Below, piece after piece: positions 48,544 to 55,731 of a DNA stretch of 55,731 nucleotides. The stretch is from Bacteroidales bacterium. GTDB taxonomy: Bacteria > Bacteroidota > Bacteroidia > Bacteroidales > Paludibacteraceae. The notes beneath the pieces were generated by a model. It worked only from the letters and a program-made list of their open reading frames with translations. It did no database searches and was not told the DNA's origin. Each line of letters begins with the position of its first letter. Position 1 is the first letter of the stretch. The position numbers and the translations under genes are program-made. The stretch is taken from positions 1 through 55,731 of the forward strand of contig SUWZ01000017.1 in the NCBI GenBank assembly GCA_015061185.1, given 5' to 3'.

Positions 48544-51264
48544 ATGAATAGAAAATTTTTATTTTTAGTTTGCTCTTTACTGCTATCACTAACAGTATCG
48601 TATGGTGCTGTCAGCAGTAGTTTGGTCACAAAAGATGCCACGGAAGGGGCTGTGAAACTGTATAATTTCTTAAAAGAAAACTACGGAAGTAAGACTATTT
48701 CAGGAGTTCAAACAGGTGACATGACCGGAAGTTTGAAGACTCAGCTTGACGTAAAAGCGGTTTATGACAAGAGTGATAAATATCCGGCATTAGTTGGTTT
48801 AGACCTTTTAATGGCGACAGGTCATCAATCGGACGAAAGTTGGTTTATGAGTTACACCGAAAACTCCATAAAAATTGCAGAAGAGTTATGGAAAGAGGGA
48901 GGAATACCTGCATTTACATGGCACTGGAAAGTCGGGAAAGACTCCGTTTTCTACACCAAAGATACAAATTTTGATTTTACCAAAGGATTCCTATCCGGCA
49001 CAACCACATGGGATACCTCATCAGAGACCTATAAACTATTGGTAGCAGATATCGACAAAATATCAAAACACTTCCAACGCTTACAAACACAAGGAATTGC
49101 AGCAATTTGGCGTCCTATACACGAAGCTGCCGGAGGCTGGTTTTGGTGGGGTTCCAAAGGAGCTGAAGCCTACAAAGCATTGTACGCATTGGTGTATGAC
49201 AGAATGGTGAATACCAACGGACTTAAGAACCTTATCTGGGTTTGGAACATAGAGCGTGACCCTGCTATCGGATATGACTACAAAGCTCTTAACGGAGCAT
49301 GGTATCCGGGAGACGAGTATGTGGACATAATCGGCGTGGACATTTATAATAGTGCTTTCGACTATAATTCTAATGTCAACTCATACAATAAGATTGTTTC
49401 CGAAATGGGAACTAACAAAATCATTGCATTAACAGAGAACGGACCGATTGTCACTCCGGACAATATGGAAAAAGACAAGGCAGTGTGGTCTTGGTGGATG
49501 CCTTGGTACGAGACTTGGGATGGAGGATATGTTTCTCAAACATCCGAAGAAGTATGGAAAACGACAATGGCAGACGAACGCATTATCACATTGGATGAGA
49601 TGCCGGGCTGGGGAACATATACCGAATATGAGGATCCTATCTGCTCTGTAAATGCAGCAAAAGGAATATATGAGGTAGAGTGTTCTTCGGATTATGAAGC
49701 TACTACAGTGTCAGTGAAAAATTATTCCGGAACAGGAGCATTGAACTTGGCTAATAATACAGACTACGTTAATATCAATGTAAAAACAGAAGCTGCCGGC
49801 GGATACAAGGTATATGTTGGCTATAACACTGTTTATGGTTACAAACAAATCTCGTGCGCTGTAAATGGCATCAGCGGCACAGCAAACTTAGGAGAAAACG
49901 GGGTGACAGAATCTGCTGATGAAAAGGGAGAAACATTAGTGGGAACCTTTAATTTCAATGCAGGAGACAACGTTGTTTCTCTTACCCCAAATTGGACTTG
50001 GGCAGTGGTGGACTACGTACGAATTGAGAAAGATGAAAATGCACCTTCTTACGAATTCACCGTATCTGACGTAGATGGATTCAAGGTCGATGGGGCCAAA
50101 TTGTTAGACCGCTGTGGCAACGAGTTTGTCATGAGAGGTGTAAACTTGGCTTACACATGGTTTGAATCAAGCGCATACACTCAATTAGAGGCTGTAGCTA
50201 ATGCAGGAGCCAACACAGTGCGTGTAGTACTAACAGACGGGAAAGCTTATGGGAAAGCAGCAGACCCTGCAGACAAAGTGATGGCATTTGCCAATAAATG
50301 TAAAGAGTATGGAATGCTAACCATCCTTGAAGTTCACGATGAAACAGGAAGCAATGACATCGCAGACTTGAAAGATGCAGCAAAATATTTTGCCAACATG
50401 GCGGAAACTTTGAAAGGAACTGAATCATACATCATCATTAATATTGCAAACGAGTGGCATAATGATGCAGCCTCAACAGTTTGGCGTGATGGATACAAAG
50501 AGGCAATAAAGATAATTCGCGATGCTGGTCTTCGTCATTGTATCATGGTGGATGCCGGTGGATATGGTCAAGGAGCTGCCACCATTCACTCTCATGGATT
50601 AGAGGTGTTGGATTCCGATCCTGAAAACAACTTAATATTCTCTATTCACATGTATGGAGGTGCCGGAAATACCAACAAGGTAAAATCTAATATCGATGGT
50701 GTAATCAACCAAAATTTAGCTCTATGTATCGGAGAATTTGGATGGTATCATAGCGATGGAGATGTGGATGAAGATTTGATACTATCTTACTGCCAAGAGA
50801 AAAAAGTGAGCTGGTTGGCTTGGTCTTGGTACGGAAATGGGTCTCCTGTAGAGTATCTTGACATGGTTAAAGACCCATCTGCTAATCCGACACTTGCTTC
50901 GTATGATAACATAACCATCAAAAATTGGAATGGCTCTCAAAGCTGGACCGGTTTAAGTTGTGATTGGGGTAAGAAAATTATTGACACATGGAAAACAGAG
51001 GCTGTTATGCCAACGTTAACAAAGTGCGCTTCTACAGCCATAGAAGATGACAAGAGTGATAATCAAAGTATTCAATACTCAGCAGAAGAACAATCTTTGC
51101 AAATCATAAATAAAGAGAAGAATCCCTTTTACATCTATGATATGCAAGGGGTATGCATCTACACCTCGTCAGAAGAAGAGGTAACAATTAACACCTCTCA
51201 ATGGGTAAACGGTGCATACATCGTGGTTACAAGAGATGAAAATTTTAGATTTATTAAATATTAG
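48544..51264 (+). CDS. bifunctional mannan-degrading enzyme: GH26 - CBM - GH5 with type IX sorting domain
   Basis: 906 residues from MNRKFLFLV, with a signal peptide ending near SYGA. Residues about 30-365 are a GH26 mannanase: acid/base E194 in WRPIHEAAGGW and nucleophile E298 in LTENGPI. A CBM35/6-like module follows (about 375-500, IYEVECSSDYEATTV ... WAVVDYVRIEK). Residues about 505-840 are a GH5 enzyme of mannanase type: E637 in NIANEWHND and E731 in CIGEFGW. The last 70 residues (FYIYDMQGVCIYT ... WVNGAYIVV) look like a type IX secretion C-terminal sorting domain. It should attack beta-mannan at the cell surface or outside. Its terminator is at 51286. Confidence 0.9.
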   Translation: MNRKFLFLVCSLLLSLTVSYGAVSSSLVTKDATEGAVKLYNFLKENYGSKTISGVQTGDMTGSLKTQLDVKAVYDKSDKYPALVGLDLLMATGHQSDESWFMSYTENSIKIAEELWKEGGIPAFTWHWKVGKDSVFYTKDTNFDFTKGFLSGTTTWDTSSETYKLLVADIDKISKHFQRLQTQGIAAIWRPIHEAAGGWFWWGSKGAEAYKALYALVYDRMVNTNGLKNLIWVWNIERDPAIGYDYKALNGAWYPGDEYVDIIGVDIYNSAFDYNSNVNSYNKIVSEMGTNKIIALTENGPIVTPDNMEKDKAVWSWWMPWYETWDGGYVSQTSEEVWKTTMADERIITLDEMPGWGTYTEYEDPICSVNAAKGIYEVECSSDYEATTVSVKNYSGTGALNLANNTDYVNINVKTEAAGGYKVYVGYNTVYGYKQISCAVNGISGTANLGENGVTESADEKGETLVGTFNFNAGDNVVSLTPNWTWAVVDYVRIEKDENAPSYEFTVSDVDGFKVDGAKLLDRCGNEFVMRGVNLAYTWFESSAYTQLEAVANAGANTVRVVLTDGKAYGKAADPADKVMAFANKCKEYGMLTILEVHDETGSNDIADLKDAAKYFANMAETLKGTESYIIINIANEWHNDAASTVWRDGYKEAIKIIRDAGLRHCIMVDAGGYGQGAATIHSHGLEVLDSDPENNLIFSIHMYGGAGNTNKVKSNIDGVINQNLALCIGEFGWYHSDGDVDEDLILSYCQEKKVSWLAWSWYGNGSPVEYLDMVKDPSANPTLASYDNITIKNWNGSQSWTGLSCDWGKKIIDTWKTEAVMPTLTKCASTAIEDDKSDNQSIQYSAEEQSLQIINKEKNPFYIYDMQGVCIYTSSEEEVTINTSQWVNGAYIVVTRDENFRFIKY

Positions 51265-51285
51265 ACGAATTTTATAAATGATGGT

Positions 51286-51320
51286 AACGGGGAGTATTCG
51301 AGACGAATATTCCCCGTTCT
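51286..51320 (+). terminator. terminator of the mannanase gene
   Basis: AACGGGGAGTATTCG (51286-51300) pairs with CGAATATTCCCCGTT (51304-51318) over 15 positions, followed by CTTGTTT. Confidence 0.8.
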
Positions 51321-51406
51321 TGTTTAGTGTACACTACAAACCTCCTTTAAGAAAAAAAATCACCACCCTTTGGGCGAAAATTATCATCCAACACTCCAAA
51401 CAAAAT

Positions 51407-51436
51407 TTTGAATTTAACTAACATTGATTACCTTTG
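51407..51436 (+). promoter_or_regulatory. promoter of the DUF4380-like / transporter pair
   Basis: TTTG at 51407-51410, 18 bases, TACCTTTG at 51429-51436; the ATG follows at 51480. Confidence 0.7.
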
Positions 51437-51479
51437 CAAGAAAAAAATCAGAATTACTCCGGTTAATTAAAGAAAGAAC

Positions 51480-52433
51480 ATGGGAATAGTAAGTATAACA
51501 AATGGCACAATAAAAGCAGATATACTGACAGATGTTGGAGGCAGAATCATCTTTTTCGGACGTATAGATGGTGAAAATGTATTGGAAAGTGACCCCGCTC
51601 TATGGGAAGAAACACCGGAAGAAAGGATTACACCCACTCCTGAAACATTAGATTTTAAAGCTTACAACGGACACGAAGTATGGGTAGGTCCGCAAAGTTT
51701 ATGGTGGAAACAACAAGATTTAAACGAAAACAAACGTCATTCCACCCTCTTTTGGCCCCCCGACCCCTATATCAGTTTTGGCAATTACACCATTCTGGAA
51801 CAGCAGAATAATAAAATTACCATAGAGAGTGAAAAGTCTCCCATAAGCGGAATTGTCATCACCAAAGAGATAGAAATTGACACGACAGGGAAACTACATT
51901 TCACCGCTACGATTGAAAATATTCGCACTACAGCAGTGGAATGGGATATTTGGTTTGTGACACGAGTGAACGGACATAACTTAAACTTTGCCCCGATAAA
52001 CTCTCCGGACGAGGTTACCCTGAGCGAACCATCTCACCCCTACCAAGGAAGACCACGATACAAAACAGAAGAGGGATTCTTTTCGTTTACGCCATTGGAT
52101 AAAGACCCCAACTACGAGGAGTGTACCGGCAAAGCATTCATACGAAGCAATCATCCGCTAATTGCAACAGTCTGCGGAGAGGAACTGTTTGTACTGCAAT
52201 ATACACATCACGATGCAGAAACAATACACCCCGAACAAAGTGAAATCGAATTGTACAACTTTGTTCATCAAGAGAGAAAAAAATCATTGTTGGAATTGGA
52301 GTATCACTCCCCTTTTCAAACATTAAAACCCAACGAAAAGATGAGCAGTTCAATGAGCTGGGAATTAATTCCGCTCAACAATATTCGAGAAGAGAGAGAG
52401 ATACGAAAAATTTTAACTACCTTTGTAAAATAA
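51480..52433 (+). CDS. DUF4380-like protein (galactose-mutarotase-type fold)
   Basis: 317 residues, no signal peptide. ADILTDVGGRIIFFGRIDGEN, NGHEVWVGPQSLWW and ITKEIEIDTTGKLHFTATIEN are characteristic of DUF4380, a sugar-binding beta-sandwich related to aldose epimerases. It could change the anomeric form of mannose or mannobiose, or bind sugars as a regulator. It is 15 bases from the sugar transporter gene. Confidence 0.7.
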   Translation: MGIVSITNGTIKADILTDVGGRIIFFGRIDGENVLESDPALWEETPEERITPTPETLDFKAYNGHEVWVGPQSLWWKQQDLNENKRHSTLFWPPDPYISFGNYTILEQQNNKITIESEKSPISGIVITKEIEIDTTGKLHFTATIENIRTTAVEWDIWFVTRVNGHNLNFAPINSPDEVTLSEPSHPYQGRPRYKTEEGFFSFTPLDKDPNYEECTGKAFIRSNHPLIATVCGEELFVLQYTHHDAETIHPEQSEIELYNFVHQERKKSLLELEYHSPFQTLKPNEKMSSSMSWELIPLNNIREEREIRKILTTFVK

Positions 52434-52448
52434 CAGAAAACAAGTAAA

Positions 52449-54056
52449 ATGACTGAGAAATTATCATTTAAGGAAAAATTTGCGTATGCATTAGGAGACG
52501 CCTCTGCCAATATAGCATGGAGAGGAGTTGCAGCGTTTTTAATCATCTTTTATACAGATGTATTTGGTCTGTCACCTGCTACCGTTGGAATGTTGATGAT
52601 GGTAGCCCGTTTTGGAGATGGAGTTAGTGACATAGCGATGGGAATCATCGGTGATAGAACCCACTCAAAATACGGAAAATTCCGTCCGTGGATTTTGTGG
52701 ACAGCCATTCCCTTAGGCGTTATTCTATCCCTCCTTTTCACCAATCCGGATTGGTCCATGCAATGGAAAATTGTTTACGCATACGTAACCTACATTCTCT
52801 TCACACTTATCTACACAGCCAACAATATACCATACGGCGCATTAATGGCTGTAATGACAGATGACGATAAAGAGAGAACCAGCATTGGCTCTTTCAGAAT
52901 GATTGGTGCCTTTGCCGGAGGTATGGTGGTGCAAGGGTCTTTACTACTATTGGTTGCCTATTTTGGAAACATCAATCCCAGCATAGATGTTAAGCCATTG
53001 GACTCCCCAACACGCTACGAAGTGGTGGTATCGACACCCAATGATGTGAAAAACGTAAATATCAAGACAAAAGATAATGTTGCCACTTTCATCTTTGGTA
53101 ATGACACTATTATTAATGGGAAAGAGGATATTGCAACCGTTGGAAAAAGCTTCCAAATGGAGGCCAACAAGCCTTACTCATTTATTGTAGAAGGAGAAAA
53201 AGAGTTGGATGCTTCCAAAATTACCATTATCGACCAAAGTCAGGGATATAGCAAAGCCATCTATTACCTATCCATCGTATTGGTTATTTGCTTATTCATC
53301 ACCTTCTACGGAACAAGGGAACGAGTGACACCACCTGCCACACAAAAGAGCAATTTAAAAACCGAATTGATAGATCTTTTCAAAAATAAACCATGGGTGA
53401 TTATCCTGTTTGTCGGTCTGTTGTTCAATATTTACAATAACACCAAACAAGGAATAATAGTTATCTATTTCACCCACTATATCCACGACCAAATATTAGC
53501 AAGTAGTTACATGGTAGCCTTGATGATAGCCTCTATCATAGGAGCAGCCATCACAGCACCGCTAAGCAACCGCTTCGGAAAGAAAAACCTCTTTATCATA
53601 GCACTACTTGCCACTGGTATTATCAACTCTTTTTTGGCATTCTGCGGACCTCAAGACATCTTTGGTATTTTTGCAATCGGTTCTATTTCTGAATGTTTTG
53701 CCGCAATTTTACCAACATTATTCTTTACGATGTTGGGAGATACAGCCGACTATTCTGAATACGTCAATGGAAGACGCGCCACCGGATTGATCTACTCTGC
53801 AGGCTCTTTCGCAACCAAATTAGGAGGAGGAATTGCCGGAGCAATCATTGGTTGGGTTTTGAAAGTCTATGGATACGATGGTCAGGATTCTGTTGCTATC
53901 CAAGAAGCGGTGCCGGGTATCATCCAATTAATGAGCTGGATTCCGGCTATCATCGTTGTTGTTGCTGCGGGCTTAATGACCCTCTACCCTCTCTCTCAAA
54001 CACAAATGGATAAGATTACAACAACTCTTAAAGAGAAACACTCAAAAGAGGCTTAA
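52449..54056 (+). CDS. GPH-family sugar:cation symporter with a soluble insertion
   Basis: 535 residues, longer than the usual 450-480. It opens LSFKEKFAYALGDASANIAWRG, the GPH family start, and keeps the conserved RFGDGVSDIAMGIIGDRT. Twelve spans are likely. Between spans 5/6 and 7, about residues 178-270 form a polar, beta-rich insert (VVVSTPNDVKNVNIKTKDN ... SFIVEGEKELDASKITII) that should face the periplasm. By context it imports mannose or manno-oligosaccharides released by the GH26-GH5 enzyme. Confidence 0.85.
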   Translation: MTEKLSFKEKFAYALGDASANIAWRGVAAFLIIFYTDVFGLSPATVGMLMMVARFGDGVSDIAMGIIGDRTHSKYGKFRPWILWTAIPLGVILSLLFTNPDWSMQWKIVYAYVTYILFTLIYTANNIPYGALMAVMTDDDKERTSIGSFRMIGAFAGGMVVQGSLLLLVAYFGNINPSIDVKPLDSPTRYEVVVSTPNDVKNVNIKTKDNVATFIFGNDTIINGKEDIATVGKSFQMEANKPYSFIVEGEKELDASKITIIDQSQGYSKAIYYLSIVLVICLFITFYGTRERVTPPATQKSNLKTELIDLFKNKPWVIILFVGLLFNIYNNTKQGIIVIYFTHYIHDQILASSYMVALMIASIIGAAITAPLSNRFGKKNLFIIALLATGIINSFLAFCGPQDIFGIFAIGSISECFAAILPTLFFTMLGDTADYSEYVNGRRATGLIYSAGSFATKLGGGIAGAIIGWVLKVYGYDGQDSVAIQEAVPGIIQLMSWIPAIIVVVAAGLMTLYPLSQTQMDKITTTLKEKHSKEA

Positions 54057-54062
54057 CATATC

Positions 54063-54126
54063 GCCTTAAGGCAGTAATTTACATCCCATGTAGGGTCTGC
54101 TCGATAAAATGCACCTTACATGGGAT
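54063..54126 (+). terminator. inverted-repeat block after the transporter gene
   Basis: TCCCATGTA (54084-54092) pairs with TACATGGGA (54117-54125), and a small perfect palindrome GCCTTAAGGC lies at 54063-54072. The T run behind is weak (TTTAT), so it could be a terminator or a structured leader of the next gene, whose start is 15 bases later. Confidence 0.45.
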
Positions 54127-54140
54127 TTATTTCAACAAAA

Positions 54141-55049
54141 ATGAGTTATATTCCGCAAAAACCTACACAACAGGGCAAGATAATATTAGAGAATCTTGAT
54201 CTCATGGAAGTCGCCCAATGGATCGACTGGAAATACTTTTTTAAGGCATGGAAAATCACCGGTCATTATGACGGACTCAAAGAGTGTTGCGGATGTCAGA
54301 AGTGTAGGACAGCCTGGTTAGCCCAATTTACGGAGGAGGAAAAAATCAAAGCACAAGAGGCATTAAACCTCTACACTGATGCACTAAAGACGCTAAAAGA
54401 AGCTATAGAAAATAAGCGATTGAAAGGGAATGCTCTACTCTATTTTTCGGCAGCCCGAGGAGAAATAGATGGCATAAAACTATTAAGCGAAGAGGACGAA
54501 GAGCTACTCTACCTACCCACTCTTCGCCAACAACATTATGGAGAACGGAATCAACAATGTGCATCGCTATGCGATTTTATTTCGCCGCAAAAAGATTATA
54601 TTGGAATCTTTGCCTGCACAATCGTAGGAGCAAAAGAGTGGTGCGAAGAAGTGAAAGAAGATTCCTACCAATCACTACTCATACAAACAATTGCAGACCG
54701 ATTGGCAGAAGCATTGGCTGAATGGCTACATCAAGAAGTGCGTGAGAAGTACTGGGGGTATGACAAGAGCAACAAAACGGGAATACGTCCGGCATTTGGC
54801 TATCCATCACTCCCCGACTTGTCTCTACTTTTTGACATTGATAACTTCGTGAAGCTAAAAGAGATAGGAATTACCCTGACAGAAAATGGAGCCATGTATC
54901 CCAACTCCACCATTTGCGGACTCTACATTGCCCACCCACAATCTTACTACTTTATGGTTGGAGAAATAGGAGAAGACCAACTAATCGCGTATGCCCGAAA
55001 GAGGAATAAAAAGCCGGAAGAGATAAAAAAATGGCTTACAACAAGATAA
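54141..55049 (+). CDS. free-standing B12-dependent methionine synthase activation-domain protein
   Basis: 302 residues from MSYIPQKPTQQ. The C-terminal part matches the SAM-binding reactivation domain of MetH: GIRPAFGYPSLPDLS (RxxxGYP) and MYPNSTICGLYIAHPQSYYFMVG. The domain uses SAM to remethylate oxidised cobalamin. Here it is separate from the catalytic modules, which are not in the window, so MetH is either split in this genome or this is a second copy. The N-terminal CCGCQKC cluster is unusual. Confidence 0.8.
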   Translation: MSYIPQKPTQQGKIILENLDLMEVAQWIDWKYFFKAWKITGHYDGLKECCGCQKCRTAWLAQFTEEEKIKAQEALNLYTDALKTLKEAIENKRLKGNALLYFSAARGEIDGIKLLSEEDEELLYLPTLRQQHYGERNQQCASLCDFISPQKDYIGIFACTIVGAKEWCEEVKEDSYQSLLIQTIADRLAEALAEWLHQEVREKYWGYDKSNKTGIRPAFGYPSLPDLSLLFDIDNFVKLKEIGITLTENGAMYPNSTICGLYIAHPQSYYFMVGEIGEDQLIAYARKRNKKPEEIKKWLTTR

Positions 55050-55081
55050 AATAATTTTAGGATAAGAAAGAAATCAAAGGG

Positions 55082-55564
55082 TTACTCTCCGGAAATAGAA
55101 GAAACCTTCCAACGATTCAAAAGTTCCTGAAAAGAACACTTCTCAGTAGGATGAATTAAGTGAGGAGCAATCTCTGCCATCGGCAACAAAACAAAATCAC
55201 GCTGAGGAATCAGCGGATGCGGAATCGTTAGATTGGGAGTAGAGAGAACACAATCATCATACAAAAGAATATCAATATCAATGATTCTATCTTCATACCC
55301 CTCTTTTTGTTTATAAGAGCGTCCCATCTCGCGCTCGATAGCCTTCACCATCTCCAAACATTTTTGAGGTTCGATAGAGGTTTCTACCATAATCACGGCG
55401 TTCACAAAACGATTGTCCGAGACAAAGCCCCAAGGTTCAGTTTCATAAAAAGAAGAGAGAAGACGAACATCCCCCAACAACGATGCAATAATCATCGTTG
55501 CCGAAGTGATGTTCTTTCTCTTATCACCCAAATTAGAACCCAAACCAAGAAAAAGATTTGCCAT
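55082..55564 (-). CDS. folK: 2-amino-4-hydroxy-6-hydroxymethyldihydropteridine diphosphokinase
   Basis: 160 residues from MANLFLGLGSNLGDK. The family signature (FLGLGSNLGDKRKN, RFVNAVIMVET, DRIIDIDILLYDD, IPHPLIPQRDFVLLPMAEI) is complete. It adds pyrophosphate to the pterin precursor in folate synthesis. It converges on the methionine synthase activation gene, also in one-carbon metabolism. The in-frame TTG two codons upstream is less likely. Confidence 0.93.
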   Translation of the reverse strand: MANLFLGLGSNLGDKRKNITSATMIIASLLGDVRLLSSFYETEPWGFVSDNRFVNAVIMVETSIEPQKCLEMVKAIEREMGRSYKQKEGYEDRIIDIDILLYDDCVLSTPNLTIPHPLIPQRDFVLLPMAEIAPHLIHPTEKCSFQELLNRWKVSSISGE

Positions 55565-55731
55565 TTTCAAAAAGTAAGCTTAGAAGCTGTTTAGAAGCTG
55601 TTTAAATTTAATTAAAAATTAATTTGAGAGACCTAAAAAAATCTCTTAAAAATCACACTTAAAATATTGATTATCAGTTTGATAAGTGGATAATTTTTCG
55701 TAACTTTAAGGGTACAAAAAAAACAAAGGAA
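55565..55731. other. right-edge intergenic stretch with dispersed motif copy 4
   Basis: AGAAGCTGTTTAAATTTAAT at 55593-55612, preceded by a partial duplicate AGAAGCTGTTT at 55582-55592. The remainder to the right edge is AT-rich; TAACTTTA near 55700 may be a weak -7 box for a gene beyond the window. Confidence 0.45.

Overview
The window looks like a chromosomal stretch of a Bacteroidales-type bacterium (Bacteroidota). It is AT-rich, uses the Bacteroidota promoter signature TAnnTTTG about 30-60 bases before many genes, and carries lipoproteins, an OmpA protein with calcium-type repeats, a tmRNA with the tag GENNMALAA, and a mannanase ending in what looks like a type IX secretion sorting domain. 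The species cannot be named from this sequence.

Left chromosomal arm (1-21732): a partial Rpn-type nuclease; a lipoprotein/OmpA-family pair; an Ala/Lys-rich protein; class I fumarase; tmRNA; ribonuclease Y, ZapA and a ZapB-like coiled-coil protein with a structured gap between rny and zapA; a heterodimeric ABC exporter with one degenerate ATP site; DprA; RbfA with an FtsX/LolE-type permease; two lipoproteins, one a cholesterol-dependent-cytolysin-like (CDCL) pore former; a DUF853 HerA-like ATPase; and a tRNA-Pro(UGG) gene.

Integrated element (21733-43345, 21.6 kb): bounded by a 29-bp perfect direct repeat of the 3' end of tRNA-Pro. It has a tyrosine integrase at one end and a repressor at the other. 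In between, almost everything is on the minus strand: a CHC2/TOPRIM-like primase fused to an SF3 helicase, a likely iteron origin, a small P-loop packaging-type ATPase, a 229-residue candidate capsid protein, a row of very small single-span membrane proteins, a membrane-tethered M15 peptidase, a peptidoglycan-binding protein, an annexin-like protein, a propeller-type spike, and a one-piece spanin candidate. No terminase, portal, tape-measure, sheath or tube gene was seen. The best reading is a provirus of a tailless, probably membrane-containing dsDNA phage that I cannot place in a named family. It also carries up to four toxin-antitoxin-like pairs, two cassettes bracketed by promoter-bearing direct repeats, a tandem pair of covarying structured RNAs, a five-fold 10-bp operator-like array ahead of the structural operon, and a tRNA-like element without a normal anticodon arm.

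Right chromosomal arm (43346-55731): a Wzx-type flippase, TcdA, a truncated radical-SAM/B12-binding fragment, a secreted protein followed by an AraC regulator, a mannan-use cluster (GH26-CBM-GH5 mannanase, a DUF4380-like mutarotase-fold protein, a GPH sugar transporter with an extra soluble insertion), a free-standing methionine synthase activation domain, and FolK.
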